Source: Microthrixaceae bacterium (GTDB lineage Bacteria > Actinomycetota > Acidimicrobiia > Acidimicrobiales > Acidimicrobilacustridaceae). Taken from it: a stretch of 5,478 bases of DNA. The position numbers and the translations under genes are program-made. Below are positions 5,124 through 5,478 of this stretch, one piece after another (position 1 is the stretch's first letter; each line of letters opens with the position of its first letter). The stretch is from positions 1 to 5,478 of the forward strand of contig JAHFUU010000214.1 in the NCBI GenBank assembly GCA_023264915.1, written 5' to 3'. The notes below the pieces were generated by a model that was not told the origin of the DNA, ran no database searches, and worked only from the letters and a program-made list of their open reading frames with translations.

Positions 5124-5478
5124 GTGGCCCCAGTGCTGTCGTGGTCATGAGGAGCCCGGTGTCTGCTGCGGCCTGACGCTGTCCGCTGGTCGTGCAGGCT
5201 GATCGTGTCGAGTGAGCTTACAGACGGGAGGCAGGGGAGCGCGGCCGTTCGGCGTCCCGCAACGCCCTCGCGGAAGGCTGTCGCTTCGTGGCCGAGCGAC
5301 GAGGCGGCATCTGTGAGGACTTGCTGCGACTTGACGGTGCGACTTGACGGTGGGGTTGGACGCGGCGGCCCACGGGCGGGTCGGCAGAGCGTGGGTCGGG
5401 CACCTGGTGCATCAGCATCGCCTCGACTCAGCTCGAAGTGGAACCTCGAACGGAGTCGTGCCCAGGGCATGAGGTGTC
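5124..5478. other. Gene-free region upstream of the lipoprotein unit
   Basis: About 355 bases with no convincing gene. The minus-strand frame open through it gives an Arg/Ser/Pro-rich product without domain features. The lipoprotein promoter must lie here or beyond the window edge. The best -10-like word on the minus strand is TAAGCT at 5215-5220, about 100 bases upstream of the ATG, without a matching -35. The other notable item is the 13-bp direct repeat at 5325-5350. Confidence 0.5.
5325..5350. repeat. 13-bp tandem direct repeat, two copies
   Basis: TGCGACTTGACGG occurs twice back to back (5325-5337, 5338-5350). Each copy contains TTGACG, resembling a -35 hexamer on the plus strand, but no -10 follows at a suitable distance. 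Two direct copies in an intergenic region could be a binding site for a transcription factor; that is inference. Confidence 0.85.

Noticed and set aside
5436..5458. Minus-strand GTTCGAGG resembling a tRNA T-loop
   Set aside because: The flanking bases do not pair as a T-stem and no anticodon or acceptor arm could be built around it.
5424..5458. CGACTC ... GAGTCG inverted repeat and possible SOS-type box near TCGAAC
   Set aside because: The arms are only 6 bp with a long loop, and the bases do not match the spaced CGAAC-N4-GTTCG pattern of actinobacterial LexA sites.
5108..5470. A 120-residue minus-strand open frame upstream of the first lipoprotein
   Set aside because: It overlaps the lipoprotein start and its ribosome binding site in another frame, the product is Arg/Ser/Pro-rich without motifs, and no ribosome binding site precedes it.

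Overview
The window is very GC-rich DNA of actinobacterial character. Two pieces of evidence point to Actinomycetota: a pair of small lipoproteins with DUF4333-type domains, and a secreted protein ending in three copies of a 'DTR ... ASNLNF ... GQTV ... DVVGYF' repeat. I associate that repeat with high-GC actinobacteria, including Acidimicrobiia-like lineages. The class-level guess is weak. There is no sign of a phage, transposon, CRISPR array, rRNA or tRNA.

Layout. (1) Positions 1-274 are a leader holding three stacked short tandem repeats: 15 bp x3, CCG x7 and 8 bp x4. The last one runs right up to an ATG at 275. (2) Positions 275-2476 (+) encode an exported protein of about 733 residues, with a signal peptide, an unrecognised N-terminal domain and three C-terminal repeats. 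(3) Positions 2488-3993 (-) encode an M20-family metallopeptidase with a full set of metal ligands, convergent with the first gene and separated from it by 11 bp. (4) Positions 3994-4171 are a spacer with a palindrome, a hairpin and a -10-like TAGAAT six bases before the peptidase GTG, an arrangement that suggests a leaderless transcript. (5) Positions 4172-5111 (-) hold two tandem paralogous DUF4333 lipoproteins that overlap or nearly abut. (6) Positions 5112-5478 are a gene-free upstream stretch with a clear ribosome binding site for the first lipoprotein and a 13-bp tandem direct repeat.

How they relate. The two lipoproteins form a transcription unit by duplication. The peptidase lies downstream on the same strand but probably has its own promoter. 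Nothing ties the plus-strand surface protein to the minus-strand genes functionally. The shared theme is the cell envelope: one secreted repeat protein and two anchored lipoproteins. No clear novel multi-gene system is visible. The most unusual item is the stack of slippage-prone repeats at the 5' end of the surface-protein gene.
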